The notes under the pieces were generated by a model, which saw only the letters and a list, made by a program, of their open reading frames with translations, did no database searches and was not told where the DNA came from. Shown here piece after piece: positions 1-6,870 of a DNA stretch of 8,800 nt (the first letter of the stretch is position 1; each line of letters opens with the position of its first letter). The stretch comes from Desulfobacula sp. Its GTDB lineage: Bacteria > Desulfobacterota > Desulfobacteria > Desulfobacterales > Desulfobacteraceae. A program made the position numbers and the translations under genes. Where the stretch lies: the NCBI GenBank assembly GCA_023139225.1, contig JAGLNZ010000196.1, positions 1 through 8,800 of the forward strand, in the 5' to 3' direction.

Positions 1-4
1 TTTT

Positions 5-703
5 ATGTTTATTCATCAATTTAAATATTCAAACGATAATTTAGGATATCTGGTATATTCAACAAGTGAAGGGATTGCCATTGATGCAGGAGCGGTAGAA
101 GATACATTGGCTTTTGCTCAAAACAACAATATCCATATCAAATATATCACCAATACCCATTCCCATTATGATCATACTCCGGGCAACCAGGCGCTGCTTG
201 AAAAAACAAGGGCTCAATTTATTGACTGCAAAGAGATTAAATCAGATCAGACCATACACCTTGATCATGAAATTTTGAAAATATTTTACACCCCGGGTCA
301 CACGGATGATTCAGTGACCTTCAAGGCCGATGATTTTTTAGTAACCGGTGATACCTTATTTAACGGGACCATAGGTAATTGTTTTTCAGGTGATCTCAAT
401 GCATTCTTCCAGTCTTTAAAACGCCTGATTTCTTTGCCGAAAAACACCAGAATTTATGGCGGTCATGATTATGTGATCGAATCCATGGAAATTGCAAAAA
501 CCATTGAAAAAGATAACCCGCATATTGAAGAATATATTAAAAAATATAATCCCGGCTTGATTGTGTCCACCCTGGATGATGAATTAAAGTCAAATCCGTA
601 CATACGGTTTAATGCCCCGGGCATGATCAGCAATTTACAGAAAAGAAATATGCCGACAAATACGCAGTTCGCCAGATTTAAATCAATAATGGAAATATAT
701 TAA
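5..703 (+). CDS. Glyoxalase II-like metallo-beta-lactamase-fold hydrolase
   Basis: A 232-residue cytosolic hydrolase of the metallo-beta-lactamase fold, closest in layout to hydroxyacylglutathione hydrolase (glyoxalase II), which cleaves thioesters such as S-lactoylglutathione. Seen: the dinuclear metal motif THSHYDH (His52, His54, Asp56, His57), PGHT with His99, GDTLF with Asp116, and GGHDY with His154. All usual ligands are therefore present. A glyoxalase II-type NPYIR motif lies near residues 198-202. The start at base 5 fits the family, whose N-terminus normally opens directly into the first beta strand as here, but its ribosome binding site would lie before the window. The segment after GDTLF reads NGTIGN rather than the common GGCGR, so a thiol other than glutathione is possible. 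It is separated by 135 bases from speD and is probably a different transcription unit. Fold and metal site are near certain; the substrate is inferred. Confidence 0.88.
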   Translation: MFIHQFKYSNDNLGYLVYSTSEGIAIDAGAVEDTLAFAQNNNIHIKYITNTHSHYDHTPGNQALLEKTRAQFIDCKEIKSDQTIHLDHEILKIFYTPGHTDDSVTFKADDFLVTGDTLFNGTIGNCFSGDLNAFFQSLKRLISLPKNTRIYGGHDYVIESMEIAKTIEKDNPHIEEYIKKYNPGLIVSTLDDELKSNPYIRFNAPGMISNLQKRNMPTNTQFARFKSIMEIY

Positions 704-730
704 TTTAAATTATTCAAAACTCAGCTCCCC

Positions 731-758
731 TTGAAATTCATTATTTAGGATTTATCTT
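731..758 (+). promoter_or_regulatory. Possible sigma70-type promoter for the speD operon
   Basis: TTGAAA (731-736) and TATCTT (753-758) are separated by 16 bases and lie about 80 bases before the speD start, in the only sizeable gap upstream of the four-gene polyamine unit. The -35 box matches consensus at 5 of 6 positions and the -10 at 4 of 6. The region is AT-rich, so chance matches are expected; this is a candidate only. Confidence 0.28.
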
Positions 759-790
759 AAATTTTAACAATTTTTTTTGTGTGTTCTACA

Positions 791-834
791 GCTTTGCGGG
801 ATACATCAGATTTTTTTTGAATACCGGAGAAAGC
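791..834 (+). promoter_or_regulatory. speD leader: possible hairpin covering the ribosome binding site
   Basis: The speD Shine-Dalgarno is GGAG at 826-829, nine bases before the ATG at 839. The leader can pair GCTTT (791-795) with AAAGC (830-834) and CGG (797-799) with CCG (824-826), with a small internal loop and a loop of about 24 bases containing a run of eight T (811-818). Folded this way, part of the Shine-Dalgarno would be in or next to a stem, which could control translation. The pairing is short and marginal, and no known riboswitch class is recognised. Confidence 0.25.
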
Positions 835-838
835 ATTA

Positions 839-1675
839 ATGCTTGATAAAAACAGGAAATTTGCGGGTGAATCTAAACAGGATGCATGTTCTGCCCTGGG
901 AAGGCAACTGACCATTGAGTATTATGAATGTCAGGCAAAAGTTCTTTTAGACAAAAATTTGGTTGAAAAAGCATTGTTAAAAGCCGCAGACAAGAGTGGC
1001 GCAACAATTATCAGCTCTTCATTCCATGGATTTGAACCCCAGGGAGTCAGCGGCGTTGTTGTTATAGCAGAGTCCCATTTTACAGTCCATGCATGGCCGG
1101 AACATGATTATGCTGCAGTGGATATATTTACCTGCGGAGACAGCATAGACCTGGAAGTTGCCATCAATTCCATGAAAGATTCTTTTGAATCTGAAAATGT
1201 TGTTATTTCTTCAGATCAAAACCGGGGAATTATTTCCAGGCCTTTTGAGCAAAAGAAAATTGGTCAGATTGTTAATAATTCAAATGTTTGTCCGACCTCC
1301 TGGAAAAAAGAGTATGAACACAAAAAACCCTGGGGCGTTTTAACCTCTATAGATATTTATAAAAGTGACCCGCAGATAATAAAGGATGCAAAAAGCATTG
1401 AACGATTTGTATATGAACTGTGTGATCTGATTGATATGAAGCGGTTCGGGGAATGCCGGGTGGTTCATTTTGGAAAAGATAAAAAAGTAGAAGGGTTCAG
1501 CATGACTCAGCTCATTGAGACCTCTTTGATTTCAGGACATTTTGCCAATGCATTAAATACAGTTTATCTGGACGTATTCAGCTGTAAATTTTACGAACCC
1601 CGGGAGGTTGCCCAATTTGCCATGTCATTTTTCAAAGGTGATCACTATAAAATGCAGATTGCCTTAAGACAATAA
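839..1675 (+). CDS. speD: Tandem two-domain S-adenosylmethionine decarboxylase proenzyme (SpeD-like)
   Basis: Makes decarboxylated AdoMet, the aminopropyl donor for spermidine, using a pyruvoyl group formed by self-cleavage. Residues about 19-125 are a class 1B SpeD domain: FHGFEPQGVSG, then AESHFTVHAWPE and FTCGD. The expected cleavage is Glu78/Ser79, with His84 as processing residue and Cys99 as catalytic acid; these +5 and +20 spacings match the Thermotoga-type enzyme. At 278 residues it is about twice the usual class 1B length. Residues about 165-278 form a second AdoMetDC-like domain, with IETSLISGHF and DVFSCK giving Ser229, His234 and Cys249 at the same spacings, but Thr instead of Glu before the Ser. 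The start is supported by GGAG at 826-829. speE follows after 7 bases. Some SpeD homologues have become pyruvoyl-dependent ornithine or arginine decarboxylases, so the substrate is likely rather than proven; the adjacent speE favours AdoMet. Confidence 0.88.
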   Translation: MLDKNRKFAGESKQDACSALGRQLTIEYYECQAKVLLDKNLVEKALLKAADKSGATIISSSFHGFEPQGVSGVVVIAESHFTVHAWPEHDYAAVDIFTCGDSIDLEVAINSMKDSFESENVVISSDQNRGIISRPFEQKKIGQIVNNSNVCPTSWKKEYEHKKPWGVLTSIDIYKSDPQIIKDAKSIERFVYELCDLIDMKRFGECRVVHFGKDKKVEGFSMTQLIETSLISGHFANALNTVYLDVFSCKFYEPREVAQFAMSFFKGDHYKMQIALRQ

Positions 1676-1682
1676 ATTAATA

Positions 1683-2567
1683 ATGGAAAAATACAGTAAA
1701 ATAATAGATGGCTGGTTTTCGGAAATTTGCCCCATGTGGCCGGGGATATCATTGTCCCTGGAGATAGAAGACGTCCTTTACAGCAAAAAGAGCAAATTTC
1801 AGCAAATTGACATGTACCAGACCAAGAATCATGGGAAAATGCTTGTTCTGGACGGGATTATTCAATTGACCCAGTCGGACGAATTTGCATACCAGGAGAT
1901 GCTTGCCCATATCCCTTTATTTGCGCATCCCAATCCTGAAAATGTTCTGGTCGTCGGTGGCGGTGACGGCGGAATATTAAGGGAGGCCGGCCGGCACACC
2001 TGTGTAAAAAAAATTGATTTTTGTGAAATTGATGAAGATGTCATCAAGGTGTCTAAAGAGTTTTTACCTGACCTTGCCTGCGGTTTTGACGATCCCAGAG
2101 TTAAGATTCATATAACAGACGGCAATGTCTATGTTCAGGAACAAAAAAACAAGTATGATGTGATTATTGTGGATTCCTCTGATCCCATCGGTCCGGGGGA
2201 GGCATTGTTTGAACGGCCATTTTACGAAGGCTTGAAAGCAGCTCTTCGGCAAAACGGTATTATTGCCACCCAGGGAGAATCTTTTTTCCTCCATAAGGAG
2301 TGCGTTACCAATCTTGTGAAGATCACAAAGGACCTGTTCCAAATCCAGGCATATTCATATTTTCTGGTTCCCACGTATCCGGGCGGTCATCTCGGTATTA
2401 ACCTTGGATCTCTTGGGCCGCAATTAAAAAAGCCGTGTCGAACCATTCGTGAAGAATTTCAGAAACAATTAAAATATTATTGTCCCGAAATACATGAAGC
2501 CTCTTTTGTTTTACCTTATTTTGCCCAAAAGATGTTTAAAGGCATAACATCACAGAAAAGTGATTAA
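1683..2567 (+). CDS. speE: Spermidine synthase (polyamine aminopropyltransferase)
   Basis: Transfers the aminopropyl group of decarboxylated AdoMet to putrescine, giving spermidine and methylthioadenosine, in the cytosol. Its 294 residues are a normal length. Seen: an N-terminal beta domain with LDGIIQLTQSDEFAYQEM (about 56-73), the nucleotide-binding loop GGGDGG (92-97), Glu115 at the end of the next strand (ribose binding in the family), Asp146 in TDGN, and the catalytic-loop motif VDSSDPIGP with Asp164. PTYPGGHLG lies near residue 230, and the C-terminal PEIHEASFVLP is also typical. The start codon is 7 bases after the speD stop with only weak Shine-Dalgarno character, suggesting coupled translation. 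The next gene begins 2 bases after its stop. Whether it uses putrescine or a longer diamine (for example agmatine or cadaverine) cannot be read from the sequence. Family assignment is essentially certain. Confidence 0.96.
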   Translation: MEKYSKIIDGWFSEICPMWPGISLSLEIEDVLYSKKSKFQQIDMYQTKNHGKMLVLDGIIQLTQSDEFAYQEMLAHIPLFAHPNPENVLVVGGGDGGILREAGRHTCVKKIDFCEIDEDVIKVSKEFLPDLACGFDDPRVKIHITDGNVYVQEQKNKYDVIIVDSSDPIGPGEALFERPFYEGLKAALRQNGIIATQGESFFLHKECVTNLVKITKDLFQIQAYSYFLVPTYPGGHLGINLGSLGPQLKKPCRTIREEFQKQLKYYCPEIHEASFVLPYFAQKMFKGITSQKSD

Positions 2568-2569
2568 AA

Positions 2570-3001
2570 ATGTCAGACGCCCCTTTAGCAGGACTTATTA
2601 TAAAGACCATTAAAGCAGCTCCTATGCAGGAGCTGATACTCCTTTACAAGGAAGCCGGATGGTGGGAGCATTCCTATGACAGCCAGCCTGAATTTTTAAA
2701 ATATATTGTGAAAGATTCAGCCCTTTTTGTGGGTGCTTTTTTAGGAAACAAGCTCATTGGAATGGGCCGGGCCCTTTCCGATCTTGCAAGCGATGCTTAT
2801 ATCCAGGATGTTGCAGTGTTAAAGAAATATAGGGGCAGGGGAATAGGCAAAAAAATTATTCAAACATTAATAGAAAAATTAAAGGAAAATAATGTTGAAT
2901 GGATCGGCCTTGTCGCCCAGCCCGGAACATCTTCATTTTATAAGGAACTTGGATTTGAACCACTCAAAGATCATGTCCCGCTGAAATATAAGGATTCATA
3001 A
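2570..3001 (+). CDS. Small GNAT-family N-acetyltransferase
   Basis: A 143-residue single-domain GCN5-related acyltransferase, probably using acetyl-CoA; the acceptor is unknown. Seen: the strand leading into motif A, IQDVAV (about 78-83), the pyrophosphate-binding loop YRGRGIG (Arg88, Gly91 and Gly93 fit R-x-x-G-x-G), the following helix KKIIQTLIEKL, and motif B around FYKELGFEPL near the C-terminus. Length is normal for a stand-alone GNAT. It starts 2 bases after speE stops and ends 1 base before the DUF2156 gene, so it is almost certainly in the speD-speE transcript. The position makes a polyamine or a polyamine-related amine a reasonable acceptor, but the sequence does not look like a clear SpeG, so I give no symbol. 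Confidence 0.88.
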   Translation: MSDAPLAGLIIKTIKAAPMQELILLYKEAGWWEHSYDSQPEFLKYIVKDSALFVGAFLGNKLIGMGRALSDLASDAYIQDVAVLKKYRGRGIGKKIIQTLIEKLKENNVEWIGLVAQPGTSSFYKELGFEPLKDHVPLKYKDS

Positions 3002-3002
3002 A

Positions 3003-3935
3003 ATGGTTACGGCCCAAGCAGTTTTAAAGGTATCACAGGAATCAGGATTTTTAAAATTTAATCGGTTTGCATTAAATGATCATCAGCTTGTTCAAACATA
3101 TATTGATACATTCAATCCCTTGTCCTGTGAGTATAATTTTTCAAATCTTTTTGCCTGGCAGGATGCTTACAGGCTTTCCTGGACTTTATACCGGGAACGG
3201 TTTTTGATTTATGACGAAATTTCTCAGTGTGCATTTATGCCTTTGGGTGAAGATTTTTATCCCGAAGAGCTTGTGGTTTTATCATTAAGTTTAAACAATG
3301 CGGGGCTTGCACCCAATTTCAGCCTTGCAACATCTGATTATTTAAAAAAATTTCCCGAAATTAAAAATTATTACCTTGTCAAAAAAGAGCCTGATTATGC
3401 AGAATACATTTATGATGTTGAAAGCTTGTGTGATCTTACCGGGGCCAAACTTCACAAAAAACGAAATTTGATCTCGCAGTTTAAGCGATCTTATCCTGAT
3501 TTTGAAGTTCACTTGTTAAAAGATGAGTATATGGCCAAAGCCTTAAGGCTGTCACAGGAACAATTAACCAGGCACAAAAGTCCATCAAACACTCTTGAGC
3601 AGGAATTTGAGGCCATAGTAAGATCATTTGATCATTTTGATCAGCTTGGTCTGGAGGGACTTGCCTTAACAATAGGGGACAGGCTGGTTGCTTATTGTGT
3701 TTTCAGTGCATTGAACCCTTCAACTTATGACATCCAGTTTGAGAAATTTGATATCGAGTTTAAAGGGGCAGCCCAGGTGATCAACCAGGAGACCGCAAAA
3801 TATCTTAAAGATAAATGTCAATACCTGAACCGGGAACAGGACTTAGGTATTAAAGGTCTTCGCCAGGCAAAAATGTCGTATGATCCCTTAGAAGTGATCA
3901 CACCGTACAGTCTTGTCTTTGCCCCGCCAAATTAG
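3003..3935 (+). CDS. DUF2156 / phosphatidylglycerol lysyltransferase-domain protein
   Basis: A 310-residue protein resembling the DUF2156 family, which corresponds to the soluble GNAT-like catalytic part of MprF-type aminoacyl-phosphatidylglycerol synthases. Seen: the family-typical segment EYNFSNLFAW (43-52), an acidic/aromatic stretch PDYAEYIYDVESL before GAKLHKKRNLISQF (His151, Lys152, Lys153, Arg154, Asn155), and a C-terminal half with YDIQFEKFD and GIKGLRQAKMSY. No transmembrane segment is evident, so unlike full MprF it is probably cytosolic. It begins 1 base after the GNAT gene and is the last gene of the speD unit; 77 bases follow before the next start. In the MprF family this domain moves an aminoacyl group from tRNA to a lipid; whether this stand-alone version does so, or acts on something else, is unknown. 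Family call fairly secure, function not. Confidence 0.8.
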   Translation: MVTAQAVLKVSQESGFLKFNRFALNDHQLVQTYIDTFNPLSCEYNFSNLFAWQDAYRLSWTLYRERFLIYDEISQCAFMPLGEDFYPEELVVLSLSLNNAGLAPNFSLATSDYLKKFPEIKNYYLVKKEPDYAEYIYDVESLCDLTGAKLHKKRNLISQFKRSYPDFEVHLLKDEYMAKALRLSQEQLTRHKSPSNTLEQEFEAIVRSFDHFDQLGLEGLALTIGDRLVAYCVFSALNPSTYDIQFEKFDIEFKGAAQVINQETAKYLKDKCQYLNREQDLGIKGLRQAKMSYDPLEVITPYSLVFAPPN

Positions 3936-3961
3936 TAAAATCCGTGTTAGTAAAATCCATT
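3932..3961 (+). repeat. 15-bp tandem duplication spanning the DUF2156 stop codon
   Basis: Two adjacent 15-base units, 3932-3946 and 3947-3961, agree at 13 of 15 positions, including the first 12 bases TTAGTAAAATCC. The TAG stop of the DUF2156 gene lies in the first unit, so the second is a noncoding copy. It looks like a local slippage duplication. Confidence 0.75.
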
Positions 3962-3988
3962 GCTTTTGAAATGCCGTTGATTTATTAT
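3960..3988 (+). promoter_or_regulatory. Possible promoter for the HDOD-kinase-regulator unit
   Basis: TTGCTT (3960-3965) and TATTAT (3983-3988) lie 17 bases apart, in the 77-base gap before the HDOD gene. The -10 is 5 of 6 to sigma70 consensus and the -35 only 3 of 6. The gap separates genes of unrelated function, which supports a promoter somewhere here, but this exact site is tentative. Confidence 0.28.
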
Positions 3989-4012
3989 TATCAGGCGGGA
4001 TAAATTTAAAAT

Positions 4013-4888
4013 ATGGGGATTATGGAAAACCAGGAATTAAAAAAACGACTTTCCAACATTAAAAATCTTCCCTCCCTTCCCATGGTGGTCAATAATGTTA
4101 TCAAGCTCACCCAGAATCCGGACAGTACAGCTTTTGAAATCGCCGAAGCCATCTCCCAGGACCAGTCCCTTGCCACTAAGGTATTGAGAACCGCCAACTC
4201 GGCATATTACGGCTTCCCCAGAAAAATTACGACCATCAACTATGCTATTGTTGTCTTAGGTCTTAACAATATAAAAAATATTGTTCTTTCCGCATCAATC
4301 ATGGAGCGGTTTTCCAAAGCAGATGCAAGTGTCTTGTTTGACCGGAGGGATTTTTGGAAGCATTCCCTTTTATGCGGTATTATATCAAAAAAGATTTCAG
4401 AGCACATCGGGATTAAAAATTCGGAAGAAATGTTTATGTGCGGGCTTCTTCATGATTTTGGCAAATTGATTCTGGATAGTTTCCTCCATGATGAGTTTGT
4501 TTCGGCTCTTCAAATGTCAAAGGAAAAAAATATTACCATAATGGAGGCTGAGAACTCCATATTCGGATTCAACCATTCCGGTGTTGGTGCCTTATTGCTC
4601 AAGAAATGGAGTCTTCCGCCGTCACTGGTCAAAGCAGTTGAATTTCATCATTATCCCGGTGAAAGTCTGACGGCATTCCGCATTGCTTCCATTGTTCATG
4701 TGGCAGATTATTTATGCCGCAGGATTGGTATTGGAAGCAGTGGAGATAACATGTTACCCATGTTGGATAAGGAAGCGTTCAAACTCGTTGGTCTTTCATC
4801 AGAACAAATCAAAGGGATGAGTCATCAAATCACAGAAGAGTTTAACATTGCCACAGGGTTCCTCAATGTGGGAGAACAAGATTTATGA
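4013..4888 (+). CDS. HDOD-domain signalling protein
   Basis: A 291-residue cytosolic protein made almost entirely of an HDOD domain, a degenerate relative of HD phosphohydrolases found in bacterial signalling proteins. Seen: the opening LPSLPMVVNNVIKL (19-32), AEAISQDQSLATKVLRTANS, INYAIVVLGLNNIKNIVL, the retained HDFGK at 147-151, and VEFHHYP at about 209-215. Some HD-type metal-ligand positions are therefore kept, although most HDOD proteins are thought to act by binding rather than catalysis. The start is uncertain between ATG 4013 and ATG 4022 (in frame): a purine-rich AGGCGGGA lies 12 bases before 4013, while the GGGGA before 4022 is too close to serve well. The stop overlaps the kinase start by 4 bases (ATGA, 4885-4888), so the two products are likely made together and may interact. 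Confidence 0.92.
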   Translation: MGIMENQELKKRLSNIKNLPSLPMVVNNVIKLTQNPDSTAFEIAEAISQDQSLATKVLRTANSAYYGFPRKITTINYAIVVLGLNNIKNIVLSASIMERFSKADASVLFDRRDFWKHSLLCGIISKKISEHIGIKNSEEMFMCGLLHDFGKLILDSFLHDEFVSALQMSKEKNITIMEAENSIFGFNHSGVGALLLKKWSLPPSLVKAVEFHHYPGESLTAFRIASIVHVADYLCRRIGIGSSGDNMLPMLDKEAFKLVGLSSEQIKGMSHQITEEFNIATGFLNVGEQDL

Positions 4889-6483
4889 AGACAACACCGC
4901 TGGAAAAAGATCATCAGTTTTTAACCCGGACTATTTCAAGTCTTACCGATCAGATCGATCTGTTTGAAACATTTCAGGATTTGTCTTTAAAAATAATATC
5001 CCAGTTCGATCTTGAAAATATCCTGGACACCTTTTGCGGTATTATCAAAGAGGTAATGACGTATCAATCTGCCACCATTTACCTGTTTCATGAGGACCGT
5101 GAGGGATTCAAACAGACCTATCGTTCAGGTGCAGCAGCGAAAAATCAGGGGTCCACCCTTCCTGACCTGAAAATTATCAATTGGGTTATGGATCAGGGAA
5201 GATGGACTATCATAACAGATTTCCAGGATATTCATGCCGAGCATATTGTCAGTATCCTCCCCATAAAAGGTCCGAAACACTCTGTGGGTTTCATGGTCAT
5301 TGTAACGGATTTTAAACCATCTATTTATAATCAGAAACTTGGCTCAATTTTGAATTTTTTAGCCTCCCAGACAGCCATTGCCATTGAAAATCAGAACCTG
5401 TATGCAAAAATAAACAATTCAAATGCCTATATGTCCAATATACTTGAAAGTATCAGCAATGGGATTATGTCCATTAATATGAAAGGTGATGTTACTTCAA
5501 TAAACAAAAACACCACGGCCATTTTAGGTATTAAGACAAAACATCTTGTTGGCAAACATTATCAGCATTTTTTAAAAGGGAACCTGAAAAAAGAGATTGA
5601 TGAATTGTTTTCTGAGATTTTAGATAAAGGGTTTGCCTTTGAATCAATGGTAAATCATTCACCCTACAAAGAGGTGAGTATCATTGTCGGCATAACGGTA
5701 TCTCTTTTATCCGATAAAAATAGAAAAACCATTGGCGTCATCTTTATTTTCAGGGATTTGTCAGCCTCAAAAGAGATAGCAAGGCTCACAAAATTAGATG
5801 AAATGAAATCGGAATTCGTATCCAATGTTTCCCACGAGCTGCGCACCCCTTTGAGTATAATCAAATCTTACAGTGAAGCATTGTTAACCCAGGTGAAACC
5901 CGAGGACCATAATACCAGGGAGCAGTTTTTGTCCGTGATTGACAATGAAACAGACAGGCTTGCAACCATTGTTTCCAATCTTCTTGACCTGTCCCGGATT
6001 GAATCCGGAAAGTTTGCCCTTGATTATAAAGCTGTTTCGTTGAAAAATATTGTCAAGTCCGTCATATCCGTTTTTAAATCCAAGCCTGCGAACATCAGTA
6101 TTTTAATCGATTTTGAACAAGACCTTCCAAAGATTGAAGCGGATGAAGACAAAATAAGGGAAGTCCTCATTAATTTGATAGCAAACAGTATTAAATTCTC
6201 ACCCACGGGGGGAACGGTCAGTATCAGTGTTGAACAACAGGATGGCTTTCTTTCGTGCAGTGTGTCGGATACGGGAATCGGTATCCCAAAAAATAAAATT
6301 ACTCATATATTTGAAAAATTTTTCCGGGTGGACAATTCAGATACCTATGAAATTGAAGGAACAGGTCTAGGGCTTTCCATTGTAAAGCATATTATTGATT
6401 CCCATAATGGAAAAATCAGCGTTGACAGTGTTCTGGGCGAAGGCTCGGTCTTTACAGTCTATCTGCCGCTTACAAGGAGTTAA
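4885..6483 (+). CDS. Soluble GAF-PAS sensor histidine kinase
   Basis: A 532-residue histidine kinase with no transmembrane segment or signal peptide, so it should sense a cytosolic signal. Domain order: GAF at about 27-172, ending in the characteristic ASQTAIAIENQNLYAKI; PAS at about 183-295, opening ILESISNGIMSINMKGDV; HisKA at about 303-370 with the phosphoacceptor in VSHELRTPL (His317); HATPase at about 415-530 with N box LINLIANS (Asn430, Asn434), G1 box DTGIGIP (from Asp462), F box FEKFFRVD, and G2 box GTGLGLS (from Gly492). All catalytic boxes are intact. The E-L-R-T-P context of the His is the common one that also allows phosphatase activity. It overlaps the HDOD gene by 4 bases and is followed after 1 base by the response regulator, its obvious partner. 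The signal bound by GAF or PAS is not deducible. Confidence 0.96.
   Translation: MKTTPLEKDHQFLTRTISSLTDQIDLFETFQDLSLKIISQFDLENILDTFCGIIKEVMTYQSATIYLFHEDREGFKQTYRSGAAAKNQGSTLPDLKIINWVMDQGRWTIITDFQDIHAEHIVSILPIKGPKHSVGFMVIVTDFKPSIYNQKLGSILNFLASQTAIAIENQNLYAKINNSNAYMSNILESISNGIMSINMKGDVTSINKNTTAILGIKTKHLVGKHYQHFLKGNLKKEIDELFSEILDKGFAFESMVNHSPYKEVSIIVGITVSLLSDKNRKTIGVIFIFRDLSASKEIARLTKLDEMKSEFVSNVSHELRTPLSIIKSYSEALLTQVKPEDHNTREQFLSVIDNETDRLATIVSNLLDLSRIESGKFALDYKAVSLKNIVKSVISVFKSKPANISILIDFEQDLPKIEADEDKIREVLINLIANSIKFSPTGGTVSISVEQQDGFLSCSVSDTGIGIPKNKITHIFEKFFRVDNSDTYEIEGTGLGLSIVKHIIDSHNGKISVDSVLGEGSVFTVYLPLTRS
6473..6478 (+). promoter_or_regulatory. Strong ribosome binding site that fixes the response regulator start
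   Basis: AAGGAG lies inside the last codons of the kinase gene, six bases before GTG 6485. It is the strongest Shine-Dalgarno in the window and sits at ideal distance, which decides the start of the next gene in favour of the GTG rather than any upstream ATG. Confidence 0.85.
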
Positions 6484-6484
6484 T

Positions 6485-6865
6485 GTGGATTATAAGAAAA
6501 CCATTCTTATTATAGATGATATGAAACAAATCAGGGATATCCTCTGGTTTAGTTTGAAACAGGAGGGGTATAAACCCATTCTGGCGGAAAACGGTCAAAA
6601 AGGTCTGGATTACCTTTTTGATAAGGACAATCGTGTGGATCTTGTAATTCTTGATGTGATGATGCCCAAAATGAACGGGTACGAGGTTCTTGAAGAAATA
6701 CGGACCTCCAATATTCCTGAATCAAACATCCCTGTGATCATGCTGACAGCCAAAGCCCAGAAAGATGATGTGATAAAGGGCTTAGCCAGGGGAGCCGATG
6801 ATTATATCCTCAAACCCTATAAATTTGCAGACGTTCTTGCAAAAATACAAAAATTTATCGGGTAA
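6485..6865 (+). CDS. Receiver-only (CheY/Spo0F-like) response regulator
   Basis: A 126-residue stand-alone receiver domain, phosphorylated by the neighbouring kinase. Seen from the GTG start: acidic pair Asp11-Asp12 in ILIIDDMKQ, phosphoacceptor Asp57 in ILDVMMPKMNGYEVL, Thr88 in VIMLTAK, and Lys110 in DDYILKPYKF. All five conserved residues are present. The start is GTG 6485, placed by AAGGAG at 6473-6478 and lying one base after the kinase stop. The frame is open further upstream to an ATG at 6395, but that would add 30 residues unrelated to the receiver fold. There is no output domain after the receiver: the protein ends right after the last helix, at the normal size for a single-domain regulator. 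It probably acts by protein contact or in a relay, perhaps on the HDOD protein encoded in the same unit (inference). Confidence 0.95.
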   Translation: MDYKKTILIIDDMKQIRDILWFSLKQEGYKPILAENGQKGLDYLFDKDNRVDLVILDVMMPKMNGYEVLEEIRTSNIPESNIPVIMLTAKAQKDDVIKGLARGADDYILKPYKFADVLAKIQKFIG

Positions 6866-6870
6866 TAATA

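Noticed and set aside
744..778. Possible intrinsic terminator after the hydrolase gene: TTTAGGA (744-750) against TCTTAAA (755-761), followed by T-rich sequence.
   Set aside because: The stem is seven pairs with only one G-C and one G-U, too weak for a confident terminator, and the long T8 run starts 9 bases after it.
1862..2342. Open minus-strand frames (1862-2047 and 2064-2342) opposite speE.
   Set aside because: They lie wholly within a clear spermidine synthase gene, have no family features, and no convincing ribosome binding site; they are shadow frames.
3940..3970. A sigma54 promoter before the HDOD gene, suggested by TTGCTTTT.
   Set aside because: No GG-containing -24 element lies at the required distance upstream; only the -12-like half is present.
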